Positions 62,333-64,000 of a stretch of DNA of 64,000 nucleotides are shown piece after piece (positions within the stretch are counted from its first letter, which is position 1; every line of letters starts with the position of its first letter). Made by a program: the position numbers and the translations under genes. The stretch spans positions 568,498-632,497 of the forward strand of contig ML133478.1 of the NCBI GenBank assembly GCA_003864495.1, given 5' to 3'. This DNA is from Nemopilema nomurai (taxonomy: Eukaryota; Cnidaria; Scyphozoa; Rhizostomeae; Rhizostomatidae). The notes below the pieces were generated by a model. It had not been told where the DNA came from. It saw only the letters and a program-made list of their open reading frames with translations, and searched no databases.

Positions 62333-62338
62333 AATAAA
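62333..62338 (+). other. Candidate poly(A) signal of GET1
   Basis: AATAAA about 450 bases after the stop. Another AATAAA at 61898-61903 is only 11 bases from the stop and is less likely to be used. Confidence 0.4.
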
Positions 62339-63691
62339 ATGAGGTTAATTTTAGTGCCAACTCACTTTCGTAGCAAAAGCAGTGCTTTGAAGCCTCCGTG
62401 AGATTTTAAACTGCATTGGTAATAACAGCTGGATATGGTTGTTTACCGGGTTCCATTGTTTTACTGTTTACTGAATAGCATTCTCCTTGTTTGTCCATTT
62501 TCCTTGCTAGAGGCTGCGCAAGTGTGTTTCAAAAATATTTCTTATTAACATTTTAATAAGCTGGTAAGCTTGGAGCACTGTTTGTCGAAATTTGATGGAA
62601 GCTAGTTTAGGTAAAGCAAGGAGCTAAGACTGGTTTTCGGTTTACGGTTTTCGTCCATTTGTTGATTGCCAAACTAAATAAGAGGCATCTTGTGAAATGA
62701 ACAAGAACTAAACTCTTATTGATTTAATTGGGGTACTGATTTCACTGCATTACGAGAGACAGCTGCATCGAAACAGTTCGAACGCTGTCTTGGTTAACAC
62801 GCGAGCTTCGCCTTCGTACAAAGCTCAACTCATAACAGATTGGACACACTTGAGGAAACATGTTTTGAAGCATTTGAAAGATTAGGCCATATCAGCATAT
62901 TATGTTAAGTTGTGTCCAGGACAATCCAGGTTGGTCTGGGCCATTTAATTCGGTTGGACTCTATTTACTGGGCCCTGTCCGTTGGCCCTGTTCTAGGCCT
63001 GCTTGAGACACGCTCGAGTGTCTTGTTGGACCGACACTATGTCTGCTTTGAATAGCAAGTCATTTACATACATGTTAGCTTAAGCGTTGAAGTTTCCAAG
63101 TTTTACCGTTTCTGGCCATGTGAAACTTTTCTGCTAAGAATCTATTATATTGTAAATGTGGTTGATAAACAGAGGTTGCTCGATTTAGCGTTCAAACTAA
63201 AAATTTCATACTTGTTTCCGCGTTACAATTTCGTCATTTTAATGAACCATGAGTTTTGTTTTGCGACTCTTCATAAATTAAAGTGGAATGAGAGGTATAG
63301 CCGTAACTGTTACTCTATCAAATGTTGTTTATTCTTAGATTAGAAGGTTTTGTGCCATTTTGATGAGATCCGATTTGATGTTGCTAGTGATAACAGTTTG
63401 CTTTTCTTAAGTTTTTGCTCACAAAGACGTTGCTAAGCTTGATGATACAAGCTGTTAAAAAACTTCTCGTTGGTTCGAAAAACCTTACGAGTTTGGTTCA
63501 ATTGAATCTTTAGCCTTTGCATAGACTAAACATCATCTTATACCACGACTTCTGCTTTATTGTGATGATGACTCCGACTCAGGTTCACATAAATGATTAA
63601 TCACATGCTCTTGTGTCTATGTTCGGTTTGTATTACTAACCATTATGGACTGATTAAAGCAGCAGACAGAGTTTCTTAATGCATAGTTATA

Positions 63692-63896
63692 CATTTTTCT
63701 TAGCTGATCATGATAGGTTAAGAACAGTGGGCCCATTTGCTAAAGCCTGCCAACAGAATGCTGAAATTCTTCTAAAGAAGACAGAGATGAAATATCAATT
63801 TTTCTTGCTGATATGATAGGTTAAGAACAGTGGGCCCATTTGCTAAAGCCTGCCAACAGAATGCTGAAATTCTTCTAAAGAAGACAGAGATGAAAT
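63692..63896. repeat. 103 bp tandem duplication with a perfect 83 bp core
   Basis: Copies at 63711-63793 and 63814-63896 are identical over 83 bases. The preceding ~20 bases (ATTTTTCTTxGCTGAT) are also duplicated with small changes. The plus frame LRTVGPFAKACQQNAEILLK is open through both copies. Each copy follows an AG after a T-rich tract, so this may be a duplicated exon. Confidence 0.85.
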
Positions 63897-64000
63897 CAAG
63901 CTTATTGAGTCCCAGCTTGTGAGAAGGAAGGTTGTAAAATCGAGAATGTAACATGTTGTTAAGCATCTTTTGTCCTTGGGGAAAGTTGCAAAGAAGTTGT

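Larger units (their letters stand above)
61888..64000. other. GET1 3' region and right edge of window
   Basis: Contains the GET1 3' UTR, a minisatellite and a tandem duplication at the right end. No supported gene. The duplicated unit is open in one frame and could belong to a gene running off the window. Confidence 0.4.

Overview
The window is nuclear DNA from an animal: AT-rich, intron-rich, with GT-AG introns, poly(A) signals and a canonical eukaryotic tRNA. A short-chain collagen C4-like gene, a family known mainly from sponges and cnidarians, points to a non-bilaterian metazoan. A cnidarian is my best guess, but the sequence does not prove it. Most gene models below were built by hand from splice sites and reading-phase continuity, guided by homology to known families.

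Layout. (1) 1-10,697 (+): the 3' thirteen coding exons of a cytosolic 5'-nucleotidase-domain gene (NT5DC1-like), with a tRNA-Val(UAC) inside one intron. (2) 10.7-14.9 kb: mostly non-coding, with decayed repeats and a few weak exon-like stretches. (3) 14,949-23,903 (+): a six-exon gene for a membrane-anchored short-chain collagen with a C4-like C-terminal domain. Its long first intron holds two coding-like ORFs on the opposite strand. (4) 24,777-28,236 (-): PUS7, the TruD-type RNA pseudouridine synthase, tail-to-tail with the collagen gene. (5) 28,344-31,248 (+): a pyrroline-5-carboxylate reductase (PYCR3-like), head-to-head with PUS7 with 107 bp between start codons. (6) 31,960-34,721 (-): three exons of a theta-like glutathione S-transferase whose N-terminal exon I could not find. 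(7) 34.7-41.1 kb: no supported gene; simple repeats and two GC-richer open blocks.

(8) 41,086-53,529 (-): the most unusual part. Two neighbouring genes on the same strand encode large, very acidic and basic low-complexity proteins of 946 and 1,222 residues that I cannot assign to any family. They share four collinear motifs, an identically placed phase-1 last intron, and a motif at exactly the same residue of the last exon. They are therefore an old tandem duplicate pair of an apparently undescribed family. (9) 56,465-61,887 (+): GET1/WRB, the tail-anchored-protein insertase subunit, starting in a perfect TISU/YY1 element. Its third intron carries a ~0.9 kb TTAA-flanked, piggyBac-like non-autonomous transposon. 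(10) 61.9-64 kb: minisatellite-like repeats and a perfect 83 bp duplication at the right edge.

The genes do not form a pathway. They are mostly housekeeping functions (nucleotide metabolism, RNA modification, proline synthesis, detoxification, membrane-protein insertion) interspersed with lineage-restricted genes.
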